From Anabaena sphaerica FACHB-251 (GTDB taxonomy: Bacteria > Cyanobacteriota > Cyanobacteriia > Cyanobacteriales > Nostocaceae), in NCBI RefSeq assembly GCF_014696825.1, contig NZ_JACJQU010000012.1, forward strand, positions 62,001-126,000: DNA of 64,000 nucleotides, given 5' to 3'. This document shows, piece by piece, positions 44,811 through 54,345 of the stretch (within the stretch, counting starts at the first letter, position 1; each line of letters starts with the position of its first letter). Position numbers and translations under genes: made by a program. A model generated the notes under the pieces. It was not told the DNA's origin and searched no databases. It saw only the letters and a program-made list of their open reading frames with translations.

Positions 44811-45584
44811 ATGTTATCTAAAAGAATTTTACCTTGCTTGGATGTCAAGGCGGGACGAGTTGTCAAAGGAGTTAACTTTGTAGACCTCAAGGATGCGGGT
44901 GATCCGGTAGAACTAGCCAAGGTTTATAACGAAGCCGGTGCGGATGAGTTAGTGTTTCTGGATATTACGGCGACTCATGAAGACCGAGACACGATTATTG
45001 ATGTGGTTTACCGGACTGCTGAACAGGTCTTCATTCCGCTGACTGTGGGGGGAGGTATTCAAACCTTAGAAAATGTTAAAGGTTTGTTACGCGCCGGCGC
45101 TGACAAGGTTAGTATTAATTCTGCGGCCGTCCGTAACCCAGATTTGATCAATCAAGCGAGCGATCGCTTTGGTAATCAGTGTATCGTTGTTGCTATTGAT
45201 GCCAGACGAAGACTTGACCCCAACAACCCTGGTTGGGATGTATACATACGTGGAGGGAGGGAAAATACTGGCAAAGATGCCTTACTGTGGGCGCAGGAAG
45301 TAGAAAAAAGGGGGGCTGGTGAATTGCTAGTAACAAGTATGGATGCAGATGGCACTCAAGCCGGATATGACCTCGATTTGACGCGTGCGATCGCCCAATC
45401 TGTCGAAGTTCCTGTGATTGCCTCTGGTGGTGCAGGAAATTGTGAGCATATTCACGAAGCTTTAACCGATGGCAGAGCAGAAGCCGCATTATTAGCATCT
45501 TTACTACATTATGGGCAATTAAGCGTGGCGCAAATTAAAAATTATTTGCAGGAAAGATCAGTTCCAGTCCGTCTCCCTTGCTGA
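44811..45584 (+). CDS. hisF: Imidazole glycerol phosphate synthase cyclase subunit HisF
   Basis: About 257 residues from ATG 44811 ([20 protein letters not shown]), the family start; the longer frame to 44760 is not conserved. It is a beta/alpha barrel with LPCLDVKAG (catalytic Asp), [34 protein letters not shown] (second Asp) and [13 protein letters not shown]. With HisH it makes imidazole glycerol phosphate and AICAR, in histidine biosynthesis. It is monocistronic here, not in a his operon. Confidence 0.96.
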   Translation: MLSKRILPCLDVKAGRVVKGVNFVDLKDAGDPVELAKVYNEAGADELVFLDITATHEDRDTIIDVVYRTAEQVFIPLTVGGGIQTLENVKGLLRAGADKVSINSAAVRNPDLINQASDRFGNQCIVVAIDARRRLDPNNPGWDVYIRGGRENTGKDALLWAQEVEKRGAGELLVTSMDADGTQAGYDLDLTRAIAQSVEVPVIASGGAGNCEHIHEALTDGRAEAALLASLLHYGQLSVAQIKNYLQERSVPVRLPC

Positions 45585-45687
45585 TCCCATGCCCTAGCAA
45601 CCAATTCCATCCCTCTCAGGTTAGACACAGTTAGCCAAAACAATGTTAATATTACTTTACTAGTATTAAGAAATATTAAGAAAAAAT

Positions 45688-45879
45688 ATGTTGATTCCTA
45701 TTTTACTTTTTGATGTGGCGCTTGTAGCCTGGTCCCTGCACCTGATGGAGAAAGCCTACGAAAATAAAGAATTTTCGCTGATGCTCGCTGGTACATTGGT
45801 TGCCCTAGCGGCTGCGGCGATGTTGGTAGTTTATTTCTTAATGGGACACTGTATGAGCTATTTATTACAAGTGTCTTAG
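45688..45879 (+). CDS. Small two-helix membrane protein, unknown
   Basis: 63 residues. Two hydrophobic helices (about 3-20 and 31-50) flank a short polar loop (MEKAYENKEFSLM). The ATG (MLIPILLFDVALVAW) is preceded by an AT-rich leader. I do not recognise a family. Coding is plausible because it stands alone without overlap. Confidence 0.55.
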   Translation: MLIPILLFDVALVAWSLHLMEKAYENKEFSLMLAGTLVALAAAAMLVVYFLMGHCMSYLLQVS

Positions 45880-45936
45880 AGTCAAGAGTCAGGATAAAGA
45901 GATAATATTTACCCCAGTTTCCTTAACAATTAATTA

Positions 45937-45969
45937 AGATCCCCGACTTCTTAGAGAAGTTGGGGATCT
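45937..45969. repeat. Palindromic repeat (copy of the 4255 hairpin)
   Basis: AGATCCCCGACTTCTTAGAG pairs with the following AAGTTGGGGATCT. The same hairpin is at 4252-4281, and a decayed form lies near 43464. It sits between two convergent genes. Confidence 0.75.
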
Positions 45970-46030
45970 CAGTATTCAGTATTAAATTTTTTAAATCGAA
46001 GCTCCTTATCTAGAAAATATGATATTCCAA

Positions 46031-46423
46031 CTAAACTGGTAAAGGTGCTAAACCATGCAACTGACGCACAGCATTAAGGCAGGCTGGACAATCACAGCCA
46101 AATAACTTGATAGCCTCATCACTTTCTGCTTCCGTAAATATTAGTTCATCTGCCTGATTTTGTTCTAGATTTTGTTCAGGTTGAACTTGTGCTAGTTGCA
46201 TCGCAGGTTTAGCGGTTGTGGGAGTAGCATTATCTACCGATATACATACTTGACGCACATTTGCTGAGTGGGGAGAACGCACACAAGAAAGATGAGTACC
46301 TACAGGGGTAACTGTTTGACTAGCGTGAACTGGTCTAGCCATCATGACTGTAGATAGCATGGACATAAACACGACGGGGCTAGAAAGCAAGGCTAAGATA
46401 AATTTTCTGTTCATCTGCTTCAA
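46031..46423 (-). CDS. Exported small protein with a C-terminal Cys motif
   Basis: 130 residues. A signal sequence (about 1-34, ending ARPVHA-SQ) is followed by a low-complexity linker. The C-terminus carries KLFGCDCPACLNAVRQLHG, a CxCxxC near residues 109-114. Two more Cys (SCVRSP, QVCISV) are in the central part. The motif could bind metal or form disulfides. I do not recognise the family. No neighbour explains its function. Confidence 0.6.
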   Translation of the reverse strand: MKQMNRKFILALLSSPVVFMSMLSTVMMARPVHASQTVTPVGTHLSCVRSPHSANVRQVCISVDNATPTTAKPAMQLAQVQPEQNLEQNQADELIFTEAESDEAIKLFGCDCPACLNAVRQLHGLAPLPV

Positions 46424-46960
46424 ATAACTTTGTCAATAGGGAACCAAACCAACTTTTTCAGATAAATTGGTTCTGAATCAGTCCATGTTATACAAAGTCG
46501 CTGCAAATGTCGCAGTTTTTCAATAGAAACGATAGAATTTTTCTATATTAGCCTGGGCGATGAGAAATCGTAGCGATTAGAAATCGCAGCTACAGAGTCA
46601 AAAACCACCTGAGTGGGTTTCAAAACCTTGATCAGAAATCCAATAAACTCTAGTAGAAAAGACGTAGTACCTGTGTCAAATGTTGTGATTGGATGTATGA
46701 ATTAATTTTTTAGATTCCTGATTAGTTAAGGGTAAATACTGATTTCTTGAGTTCTGTGACGGAGGAGCTAGTGAAGATACTCGTATCCTCATCATAGGTG
46801 ATTATTTAATCAGATATGAGCCTCCAACGGGAGCGGTTTGCGCTCCCGCAACAATTGAAAAAAACACCCAACAGATTGGAAACCTGAAATCCTTACCTGG
46901 CAAGGGTTATAAAATGTGTTTCTTAGGAGTAAAATGACTAAAAACGCATTTGCAGGAAAT
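46424..46960. other. Long leader upstream of dapB
   Basis: 537 bp between a minus-strand exported-protein gene and dapB. Short inverted repeats occur (AATCGTAGCGATT near 46565; GGGAGCGGTTTGCGCTCCC at 46828-46846). No family of riboswitch was recognised, although a lysine-responsive leader would be possible for dapB. Confidence 0.4.
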
Positions 46961-47797
46961 ATGACCAATCAATCTACCATCCCAGTTATTGTCAACGGTG
47001 CTGCTGGCAAAATGGGACGTGAAGTAATCAAAGCAGTAGCCCAAGCACCTGATATGATTTTAATGGGCGCTCTCGATACCTCACCTGAACATCAAGACAA
47101 GGACGCAGGAGAACTGGCAGGTTTAAGCGAACCTTTAGAAGTGCCTATTACCAATCAATTAGAGCCAATGTTAGGCTATGTAGCTGGTGAAAGACAGATG
47201 GCTCCTGGGGTAATGGTAGACTTTACCCATCCTGATGCGGTTTATGATAACGTGCGGAGTGCGATCGCTTACGGTATTCGTCCAGTAGTGGGAACCACAG
47301 GTTTAAGTCCCGAACAAATTCAAAATTTGACAGATTTTGCCGAAAAAGCCAGTACCGGTTGCTTGCTAATTCCTAATTTCTCCATAGGTATGGTACTGCT
47401 ACAACAAGCCGCAGTTACCGCATCCCAATATTTTGATCATGTAGAAATTATCGAACTGCATCACAACCAAAAAGCCGACGCACCAAGCGGTACAGCCATT
47501 CAAACAGCGCAGTTATTAGCGGAATTGGGTAAAACTTTTAACATTCCTCAAGTCGAAGAAACAGAAAAAATACTAGGAGCTAGAGGCTCTTTAGCCGAAG
47601 AAGGCATTAGAATTCATAGTGTACGCCTACCTGGACTCATTGCCCATCAAGAAGTCATTTTCGGCGCAGCAGGGCAAATTTACACCTTACGCCATGATAC
47701 AAGCGATCGCTCCTGCTATATGCCCGGAGTCCTACTAGCAATTCGCAAAGTCAACCAGCTAAAGTCATTAGTATATGGATTAGAAAAAATCCTGTAA
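46961..47797 (+). CDS. dapB: 4-hydroxy-tetrahydrodipicolinate reductase DapB
   Basis: About 278 residues from ATG 46961 ([21 protein letters not shown]). An ATG at 46934 with AGGAG before it is a possible alternative start. Motifs are the NAD(P) loop [21 protein letters not shown], and the catalytic His/Lys segment [19 protein letters not shown]. It reduces 4-hydroxy-2,3,4,5-tetrahydrodipicolinate in lysine and diaminopimelate synthesis in the cytoplasm. It is monocistronic. The leader and unused upstream ATG are noted separately. Confidence 0.95.
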   Translation: MTNQSTIPVIVNGAAGKMGREVIKAVAQAPDMILMGALDTSPEHQDKDAGELAGLSEPLEVPITNQLEPMLGYVAGERQMAPGVMVDFTHPDAVYDNVRSAIAYGIRPVVGTTGLSPEQIQNLTDFAEKASTGCLLIPNFSIGMVLLQQAAVTASQYFDHVEIIELHHNQKADAPSGTAIQTAQLLAELGKTFNIPQVEETEKILGARGSLAEEGIRIHSVRLPGLIAHQEVIFGAAGQIYTLRHDTSDRSCYMPGVLLAIRKVNQLKSLVYGLEKIL

Positions 47798-47924
47798 GAA
47801 AGGAGTCAGGAGTCAGGAGTAAAATAAATGTGTAGTCTGATTTTCAGAATTATATTGATATCCTGATTACCCTGTCCATTGATATCTCTGTTATAAATTT
47901 TCGATTTGCGATTTTTCCCATCCA

Positions 47925-47956
47925 AAATCTAAATTCTAAATTCTAAATTCTAAAAT
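47925..47956. repeat. Heptamer tandem repeat (AATTCTA)
   Basis: Four copies of AATCTAA/ATTCTAA end exactly where the next gene's ATG begins at 47957. Confidence 0.8.
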
Positions 47957-48661
47957 ATGCTTGTTCCACTGACTCGCCAAAAATTTGAACAAATTATCCC
48001 TCTTATTGCCAGTGGTTCACAGTACAAATACTACTGGGGAAAGTTTAACAGTTTTTTACAGCGGCTATTAATTTCTGTAGTGACTGTAGTTGTAATTTTT
48101 CTGGGCAGAATCTTTTTGAAGCTGGATTTTGGGCTGATTTTCACCTTCGGGGTATTTGGCGCTTTTTTTTGGTTGTGGTATCCCGTATTTCAAGCCAGTA
48201 TTCGCAATGCAAAATGCCGCCGTTACAAGTACAGCGGCTTTTTCCGAGGACGAGTGCTAGATTGGTGGATTACAGATAAATTGACAGGTAAGCAAGAAAC
48301 CGTCAACAACAAAGGCGAGTTAGTAATTATCGAAAACCGCGAAAAACGGATTAACTTAGAAATTGGTGATAACACAGGGTTTAGTGTAGAATTTGATGCC
48401 CCATTACGTCCTGCTCACAAAGCGATCGCACGTGGTCAAATTGCAGAAATGATAGTCATGTCAAATAGCCCAGATTTAAGCAGCATTGAAGAATTTAGCA
48501 ATATCTACATCCCCAGTCGTAACCTCTGGGTAAGTGACTACCCCTACGTGCGAGAGGATTTCTTTAATGAAGTCAGTCTCCGCTTACGAGAAAACCAACA
48601 AGAAAAACCTCGTCGTCGTCGCCCAGAAAACCAGAGAAGCAGAGGGGATGATAGATATTAA
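47957..48661 (+). CDS. Conserved cyanobacterial membrane protein, unknown
   Basis: 234 residues. Two membrane helices (about 34-53 and 58-75) follow a short N-terminal domain (QKFEQIIPLIASGSQYKYYWG). A soluble domain (~95-205) contains DWWITDKLTGKQETVNNKGE and EFSNIYIPSRNLWVSDYPYV. The tail is strongly basic (RRRRPENQRSRG). Proteins like this are often mislabelled as phosphate transporter permeases; the sequence shows no such feature. A role in membrane organisation is a guess. It converges on cobH, 17 bp apart. Confidence 0.75.
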   Translation: MLVPLTRQKFEQIIPLIASGSQYKYYWGKFNSFLQRLLISVVTVVVIFLGRIFLKLDFGLIFTFGVFGAFFWLWYPVFQASIRNAKCRRYKYSGFFRGRVLDWWITDKLTGKQETVNNKGELVIIENREKRINLEIGDNTGFSVEFDAPLRPAHKAIARGQIAEMIVMSNSPDLSSIEEFSNIYIPSRNLWVSDYPYVREDFFNEVSLRLRENQQEKPRRRRPENQRSRGDDRY

Positions 48662-48678
48662 TTTTCCCCATCTCTCTT

Positions 48679-49308
48679 CTAACTTACTCCACTTCTATCT
48701 TGACCATAGGCTTGCCAAGCCAAATCAACCAAACCATCAACAATAGCAGATGCTACCACCGCATTACCTTTACGACTGTCAATAGTAATATAAGGTACTA
48801 AAGATTCTTGCAAACGTTCTTTATCAGAATCTACATTGATAAATCCTGCTGGAGTAGCAATAATCAAAGCCGGTCGAATTTCTTCCGCTTCAATTAAATC
48901 TACAAGTGCAGTCAAAGCAGTTTGGGCTTGACCAACCACAAAAATCCCCTCTGGATACCGCTTGGCCAGGGTTTCAATCCCCCAAGCAGAGCGAGTTCTT
49001 TCTTTTTGTGGACGAGTCAGAGCTTCCATACTGCAATACACCGGGTTGGCAAAGGTGTTTTGAATATCGTAGGCAATACCGACTTGTACCATTGGCACAT
49101 CTACCACAATTGTAGTACGTGCTGCTAGTGCTGCTGCTCCTGCTTGTAAAGCGTGTTCCGAAAAGCGAATCAAAGACTTGTACTCAAAATCAGACGTGGC
49201 GTATATTACTCGCCGGACTATCTCATATTCTGCTGGTGAAAAGACATGATCGCCAATTTCACTATCAATGATTGCCAAGCTTTGAGCATCAGTTACGTGC
49301 CATTCCAT
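48679..49308 (-). CDS. cobH: Precorrin-8X methylmutase CobH/CbiC
   Basis: About 209 residues from the ATG at 49308 (MEWHVTDAQSLAIID); a GTG at 49326 is a less likely start. Motifs are SPAEYEIVRRVIYATSDFEY, the catalytic His region FSEHALQAG, VDVPMVQVGI and TPAGFINV. It moves the methyl group from C-11 to C-12 of precorrin-8X, giving hydrogenobyrinate or its cobalt form in cobalamin synthesis. It acts in the cytoplasm. No other cob gene is adjacent, which is usual for cyanobacteria. Confidence 0.93.
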   Translation of the reverse strand: MEWHVTDAQSLAIIDSEIGDHVFSPAEYEIVRRVIYATSDFEYKSLIRFSEHALQAGAAALAARTTIVVDVPMVQVGIAYDIQNTFANPVYCSMEALTRPQKERTRSAWGIETLAKRYPEGIFVVGQAQTALTALVDLIEAEEIRPALIIATPAGFINVDSDKERLQESLVPYITIDSRKGNAVVASAIVDGLVDLAWQAYGQDRSGVS

Positions 49309-49356
49309 TGCTGTTAAGCTTCTCACATATCAGCTTTCAGCTTATCATCACAAGGT

Positions 49357-49378
49357 AGGGAACAGGGAACAGGGAACA
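49357..49378. repeat. Heptamer tandem repeat (AGGGAAC)
   Basis: Three copies of AGGGAAC between psb32 and cobH. The same unit is at 32556-32582. Confidence 0.88.
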
Positions 49379-49381
49379 GAT

Positions 49382-50191
49382 TTATGATTCGCTACTAGAA
49401 GGAGGACGACTGAAACCTGGAGATAGATAAGCTACCAAAACACCAATTAAGAAAGCGGAAATATTGCGAACCAGAGGAACCCAGTCGCTAGTACGGGTTA
49501 TGACTGGAGCAATACCGAAGGCAATAAACAAAATTCCCCACAAAGGTGAGAAAATTAACGCCCATTGCCAAGCAAAAACTTGTTTATCATTGCGGGGTTG
49601 AGCAGCAAAGCCACAAATCACACCACCAATAGCTGAGGTAATGACGGTGAGTATCCACTGTTCTCTTGGTAGTCCAGGAACGACGTTACAACCACCTTTG
49701 AGTAAACAACCTTTAACTGAATCTAAGGCTTGGAGGATGGCTTGGTCTTCCCCTTGTTCCCGCACAAAGTACAAGTTACCAAAACGCGTTTGCAGTTCAA
49801 TCCAAAATGTACGGGGTAAAAGTTCATAAACCGCATCACCCACACTAAAGCTGAGAATGTTACCACCACGAGCATCTGCAACCAAGAGAATGCTTTTGTC
49901 ATCCAAACCCCAATATTTGATTACTGCTCTCCCTGGGGTGCGGTCATACTGGGTTAATACTCGCAATTTCCAGCCAGTAGCAGTTTCAAACTGTTCTAAC
50001 TCGTTGACCAGTTTTTCTTCTTGGGGGTCGGGGAGAGTTTTCGCTAAATCAACCACTGGGGTAAATGTGTCAGGTAGCAAGTCAGGATTTTCATAAGCCA
50101 GGGCTGATGGTGAATGAATCGCCCAAATTGATCCAGCAAAGAAAAATACTGCAATGGATACTAAAATTTGTCGCCAAAAACAACGCTGCAT
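49382..50191 (-). CDS. psb32: Psb32/TLP18.3 (TPM domain) photosystem II repair protein
   Basis: About 269 residues from the ATG at 50191 (MQRCFWRQILVSI). The signal peptide ends near ALAYE. The TPM domain (about 45-180) has EKLVNELEQFETATGWKLRV and KSILLVADARGGNILSFSVG. Two or three C-terminal helices (~190-265) hold it in the thylakoid membrane. Psb32 protects photosystem II against photodamage and helps its repair. It is on the minus strand, 55 bp upstream of the cobH stop-side repeat, and the pair are probably not co-regulated. Confidence 0.88.
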   Translation of the reverse strand: MQRCFWRQILVSIAVFFFAGSIWAIHSPSALAYENPDLLPDTFTPVVDLAKTLPDPQEEKLVNELEQFETATGWKLRVLTQYDRTPGRAVIKYWGLDDKSILLVADARGGNILSFSVGDAVYELLPRTFWIELQTRFGNLYFVREQGEDQAILQALDSVKGCLLKGGCNVVPGLPREQWILTVITSAIGGVICGFAAQPRNDKQVFAWQWALIFSPLWGILFIAFGIAPVITRTSDWVPLVRNISAFLIGVLVAYLSPGFSRPPSSSES

Positions 50192-50429
50192 GGAATTTTT
50201 TATACAAATATTAAGGGCAGAAGTGAACAAGTTGTTTTAAAAGAGTACGAGAAAAGTGATACTTCTTTACACTTGTTTACTTTACTCTAATCTAAGGCAA
50301 TGGGGAATGGGTCAGTTATCAGTTATCACTTTTCCCTGTCACCTATTCCCTGTTCCCTCTCACCTATTCTTGATCAAAATCACTTTCCTAATTAACAGCT
50401 TCACTGTAGCCATTGCTACTAAGTTATCA

Positions 50430-50900
50430 TTATGAATGTGTGCGCTTATTTTCTTGCCTCAGCACTTCTCGCTCTCGCAGAGTTAACTCTGGTTTTTCAT
50501 TCATCGGTAAGCGTTCAGGACTGCGTCTAGCAGGTTTTTGGTGCGTGAAGCTTTTCCAGGCAGCTTTAACACCAACTACGAGGCTGCGTGTGCTGACTTG
50601 AATGTTCTGAGCTTGTTTTTTGGCGTTATCCAGGCTTTGATCTACTTGTTGAACGACTTGTCCAGCACTTTTTACACCTTCACTAACATCATCGGTTAAA
50701 TCTGTTATTTCTAAACTGGTATTACGGATGGCTTTGAGAGTAGGCGGTAACTCCCTTGATAGAGTATCAAAAAACTTTTCGGCACTACGAGCGGCGCGTG
50801 CTAACTCCTGCAAAGCGGGTATAGCCGCTACTAAAACAGCAGTGAGACTAGCAGCGACTAAGAGAATGGACAGTCCCAGCCAAAACAGAGGGTCAATCAC
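50430..50900 (-). CDS. DUF948 domain protein (membrane-anchored, coiled coil)
   Basis: 156 residues. One N-terminal membrane helix (about 5-28) is followed by a long helical segment with heptad character (LARAARSAEKFFDTLSREL, VSEGVKSAGQVVQQVDQSL). The tail is polar (RSPERLPMNEKPEL). DUF948 proteins are found in cyanobacteria and Firmicutes; the function is not known. It lies 11 bp after the YtxH gene, on the same strand, so co-transcription is likely. Confidence 0.82.
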   Translation of the reverse strand: MIDPLFWLGLSILLVAASLTAVLVAAIPALQELARAARSAEKFFDTLSRELPPTLKAIRNTSLEITDLTDDVSEGVKSAGQVVQQVDQSLDNAKKQAQNIQVSTRSLVVGVKAAWKSFTHQKPARRSPERLPMNEKPELTLREREVLRQENKRTHS

Positions 50901-50911
50901 GGTTATGCTAT

Positions 50912-51268
50912 TTATAAGCGTTCTAGATTCTGGTTTATAGAATCTGTGTTTTCGGCAGCAGCAGGGTTTGGCCGTTTTAGGGCTTGACTTTCGCGTTGAG
51001 TAGCATCTACTCCAGCAGCGATCGCTTCCCGCAGTCTCTCTAGGGTATCATCCCAGTTTCGCAGTGCGTTGGCAGAAAGCCGATCTGCTTGCATCTGCAC
51101 ACTTGTTGATATATCTTCTGCCAATTCTGGTAAGGCATCTGCTGATTTTTTCAAAAGTTTACGGGTTTCGCGCCCTGTGCGGGGAGCCGCGAGCAAGCCG
51201 GTTAAAGCACCGATAGTAGCTCCCAGCATCAAGCCGCCAATAAATATTCCAGAACGATTATTGGACAT
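50912..51268 (-). CDS. YtxH domain-containing protein
   Basis: 118 residues. It begins with RSGIFIGGLMLGATIGALTG, a short membrane or amphipathic helix rich in Gly, then LLAAPRTGRETRKLLKKSAD, the YtxH motif. The rest is helical (ALPELAEDISTSVQMQADRL). YtxH proteins are general-stress-linked in Bacillus; here the role is unknown. It forms a pair with the DUF948 gene. Confidence 0.85.
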   Translation of the reverse strand: MSNNRSGIFIGGLMLGATIGALTGLLAAPRTGRETRKLLKKSADALPELAEDISTSVQMQADRLSANALRNWDDTLERLREAIAAGVDATQRESQALKRPNPAAAENTDSINQNLERL

Positions 51269-51458
51269 TTATTTTTATGGTTGATCTTTTATCTATTTAC
51301 ACTTATTTTAGGCTGGTTTTATGTTCTGGCAATAGCGATAGGTAGATTCCGACTTTTTGGAAATGACCATTTACCGCAGTTGTGTAGATCAGGCGGTTGT
51401 CAGTTGGATGAGAACATACAGTTATCAAATTCTATAATCACTCGTTATATTTTGATTG

Positions 51459-51752
51459 TCAAAGATACCTCTGCCAAATTTTTCTCCCCAGTAGTATGAG
51501 GTTGAGAATCTGCCGCACTTGCTGGATTTGCAGTTTCAGGTTTTGGTGTTTTTGTCGCAAGTTATAAATTTGCTGTTGCCCTGTATAAATATTTTCTGGT
51601 GCTGTATACAGTACTGTATGGGTAGCGCGTTCATAGCTGTTTAATCTTTCTGCTATAATTCGCAGCTTGTGCTTGAGTTTCCATACCTGCCAAGCTATGT
51701 AAAAAAGTATTAGTGAGATTAAGATATTAATCAGGACAACTATTATTACCAT
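51459..51752 (-). CDS. Small membrane protein with coiled coil, unknown
   Basis: 97 residues. One N-terminal membrane helix (about 3-24) and a basic region (KLKHKLRIIAERLNSYERAT) are followed by a likely coiled coil (YNLRQKHQNLKLQIQQVRQ). The layout is like the YtxH and DUF948 proteins downstream on the same strand, and the three may form one unit. No Pfam family is recognised. Confidence 0.65.
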   Translation of the reverse strand: MVIIVVLINILISLILFYIAWQVWKLKHKLRIIAERLNSYERATHTVLYTAPENIYTGQQQIYNLRQKHQNLKLQIQQVRQILNLILLGRKIWQRYL

Positions 51753-51870
51753 TTTGGTCCTTACAGAAATTCAAACGGTTTTTGTTCCTGTAGCCTCAAC
51801 TTCAGTTGTTTGACATTCAGTTAAACTACACTTAAAAGCTGATACTAGGACATATTTGACTTTAAATCCG

Positions 51871-52260
51871 ATGACAGATAAAAATTTAGAAGCGTTAATA
51901 GTCAAAATTGTGAAAAAGCTGCTCAAAAAGGAAATCACGAAACTCAATCAGGATAGTTTACCAATTGTTTCAACTGAGGTAAATCAGCAATTAGATAGTT
52001 TTCCAGAAAATTTTGTAACTGAAGAAGAAACACACTCTACCGCAGAAATACTTAAGGATGTATATACCAGTAGGTTTGTCAATTTACCTACTCAAGAAGA
52101 TTTGGAACTTGAACGCAAGTTAAGGGAAATGAAATTTCGACAGGAACTTAGGAAAGATTGGATATTATTTCTTTTGAGGGATATCATAGTATATGCCTCA
52201 ACTATCCTCTTTATGTTTACTGCTGCTGGTTTTTATTTATTCACTATCATTAATAAATAA
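51871..52260 (+). CDS. Hypothetical protein with a C-terminal membrane helix
   Basis: About 129 residues from ATG 51871 (MTDKNLEALIVKIVKKLLKK). The N-terminal part is Lys- and Glu-rich, the middle is acidic, and one membrane helix is at the C-terminus (about residues 103-125, DIIVYASTILFMFTAAG). A tail-anchored topology is possible. No family is recognised. It is divergent from the small membrane protein at 51459. Confidence 0.55.
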   Translation: MTDKNLEALIVKIVKKLLKKEITKLNQDSLPIVSTEVNQQLDSFPENFVTEEETHSTAEILKDVYTSRFVNLPTQEDLELERKLREMKFRQELRKDWILFLLRDIIVYASTILFMFTAAGFYLFTIINK

Positions 52261-52480
52261 TTAAGAAATCAGGCAATTTCCAGTTATGCTCAAGTGTAAC
52301 TATGATAGCAATAAATTAAAAATCTAAAATCTAAATTTATCCTCTCTTCTTCCTTTCTGTCATCTTCTTTATACTTTCTGTTGTATGTAAAGTTTTGGTA
52401 AAATCTCATGACAACTACCATTCTCAAAATTTGATTGCTATATTAGAGTAAATTACTATTCTGCTGAGGTTTGCAAAGCT

Positions 52481-53200
52481 GTGCGTGATGATTTGAAGGG
52501 CTTAGAAATTAGTCATCAGGAGTTGGAAAATTTGACTAATTTACCTGTTAAAAATGAATTATTTATTATTACTAATTCTCTGCATAAAGTGAGAAAATTA
52601 TTAATAGCAAAAATCAAAGGTTCAGAGTGGGCTACGGTAGTTTTTATAGGTTGTTCTACTTTGGTGTTTTCATATCTATTATTTGACATACTTCTCAAAG
52701 TATTTGCTAGTTGGATCACAATACCATCTTGGATATTACTAATTTTAGTTAGTATTTGGGTTGGTGGTGTAATCCAGACTATATTATATTTACTGTGGAA
52801 GAGCAAAGCTAAGTTTATCAAAAAAAATATGACAAATTCTCTGCAAACTTTACTCACTGATGTTGAAAGATATAATGCTGTTATTAAAGCTATAGATATT
52901 AATGACCAAATAGAAGATGCTGGTAATCCAGAGGTAGGGATCAAGCAAAGAGAGAGAGTTATTGAAGCTTTAGTTTTTACCAAATTAGATTTAGTACGTG
53001 CTTTAAAAACCGAAAGAATTTTGCGAGAAAATAAAAATTTCATTTTGACTAATTCGGATTTATTTGCTAACAATTTAGCTACATTAACTTCCATACAAGT
53101 TACTGAACAAGCAACTGAACATGACCGATTATTGAATGAAGCGTTGCAAATTGCTTTAGATGTCCAATACGAAATGCGAAGGTTACAAAATCAGCGTTAA
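52481..53200 (+). CDS. Two-helix membrane protein with long soluble helix, unknown
   Basis: 239 residues from a GTG; no ATG is available and the upstream frame is open for about 25 codons. Two membrane helices (about 50-70 and 78-102) are followed by a helical cytoplasmic part (~105-239) with EALVFTKLDLVRALKTERIL and TEHDRLLNEALQIALDVQYE. No family is recognised. The base use and spacing look coding. Confidence 0.6.
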   Translation: MRDDLKGLEISHQELENLTNLPVKNELFIITNSLHKVRKLLIAKIKGSEWATVVFIGCSTLVFSYLLFDILLKVFASWITIPSWILLILVSIWVGGVIQTILYLLWKSKAKFIKKNMTNSLQTLLTDVERYNAVIKAIDINDQIEDAGNPEVGIKQRERVIEALVFTKLDLVRALKTERILRENKNFILTNSDLFANNLATLTSIQVTEQATEHDRLLNEALQIALDVQYEMRRLQNQR

Positions 53201-53405
53201 AACCCAATTAATAGATTAAGTTAACCTTTTTTTCATCTAGTATGCGATCGCACAGTTGTTTGGTTAAACTGACAATATATTGATATTTTTAGAAGATTAC
53301 ACCCTCTCCAAGATTATAGTTAATCTTCTCTGGCAGGAACGGAGTAACATTAAAGAATATGAAAAAAACCTTAGCCTAGCTTAATCGTAGGTATCGCACA
53401 TTGAT

Positions 53406-54173
53406 ATGGACTGGAAAGAAATCAGAGGCAACTGGGTAATTATTCCGCGTCATCCCATCGGTATCATCCATTTCTTAGGGGGTGCATTTGTCGCTACCGC
53501 ACCTCACCTAACTTACCGCTGGTTACTAGAACAGTTGGCAGCTAAAGGCTATGTTATTATTGCTACGCCTTTTGTCAACACCTTAGATCATCTGGCGATC
53601 GCTGAATCTGTACTGCTCAACTTTGACCGCACCCTAGAACGCTTACACTATTCAGGTGAATTACGCAAACTGTACCTGCCTATCTATGGTCTTGGACACA
53701 GTATGGGTTGCAAACTCCATTTATTAATTGGTAGCCTTTTTCCAGTTGAACGAGCAGGTAATATTCTCATTTCCTTTAACAACTACACTGCTAAAGATGC
53801 CATCCCTCTGGTAGAACAATTAAATTCTACCTTGGCGATTGAGTTTACTCCTACACCTTTGGAAACTAACCAGCTAGTACAAGAACGTTATCACATCCGC
53901 CGTAATTTATTAATAAAATTTAGCAATGATAATCTTGATCAATCAGCAATTTTAACAAAAATTTTACAAAATCGCTTTCCTGAAATGGTGACAGCACAAA
54001 CCTTATCTGGAAATCACACCACACCTTTAGGTCAAGAGATTAAATGGCAACCAGGAACTTCCTTTACTCCTCTTGATGCTTTAGGACAATGGTTTAAGCA
54101 AGAAGTATATCGTGATTTACACCAGCTAGAAAAAGTTATGTTTTTCTGGCTCAACCCTCTTGCATCTTCATAA
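53406..54173 (+). CDS. DUF1350 (alpha/beta-hydrolase fold) protein
   Basis: 255 residues. The start PIGIIHFLGGAFVATAPHLTY and KGYVIIATPFVNTLDHLAIA are typical of DUF1350, a family of cyanobacteria and chloroplasts. The nucleophile elbow is GLGHSMGCKLHLLI near residue 98. GNHTTPLGQEI near 203 may carry the catalytic His. These traits support a hydrolase or lipase, but the substrate is unknown. The ATG is preceded by an AT-rich region with no clear ribosome-binding site. Confidence 0.85.
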   Translation: MDWKEIRGNWVIIPRHPIGIIHFLGGAFVATAPHLTYRWLLEQLAAKGYVIIATPFVNTLDHLAIAESVLLNFDRTLERLHYSGELRKLYLPIYGLGHSMGCKLHLLIGSLFPVERAGNILISFNNYTAKDAIPLVEQLNSTLAIEFTPTPLETNQLVQERYHIRRNLLIKFSNDNLDQSAILTKILQNRFPEMVTAQTLSGNHTTPLGQEIKWQPGTSFTPLDALGQWFKQEVYRDLHQLEKVMFFWLNPLASS

Positions 54174-54345
54174 GATTTGCTCACCTCAAAAGATTAGTAA
54201 ACCGATGGATAGTTAAAAATGATTTTCTTTTAATCAAGTTAGTAGTTTGGAAAATAATCATACTACTAACTATTTATTCATCAGTGTATTTTTGGCTTTT
54301 TATTTTTATTTCTGGATAGAAGATTAATTCTATACGCTCTTAATT

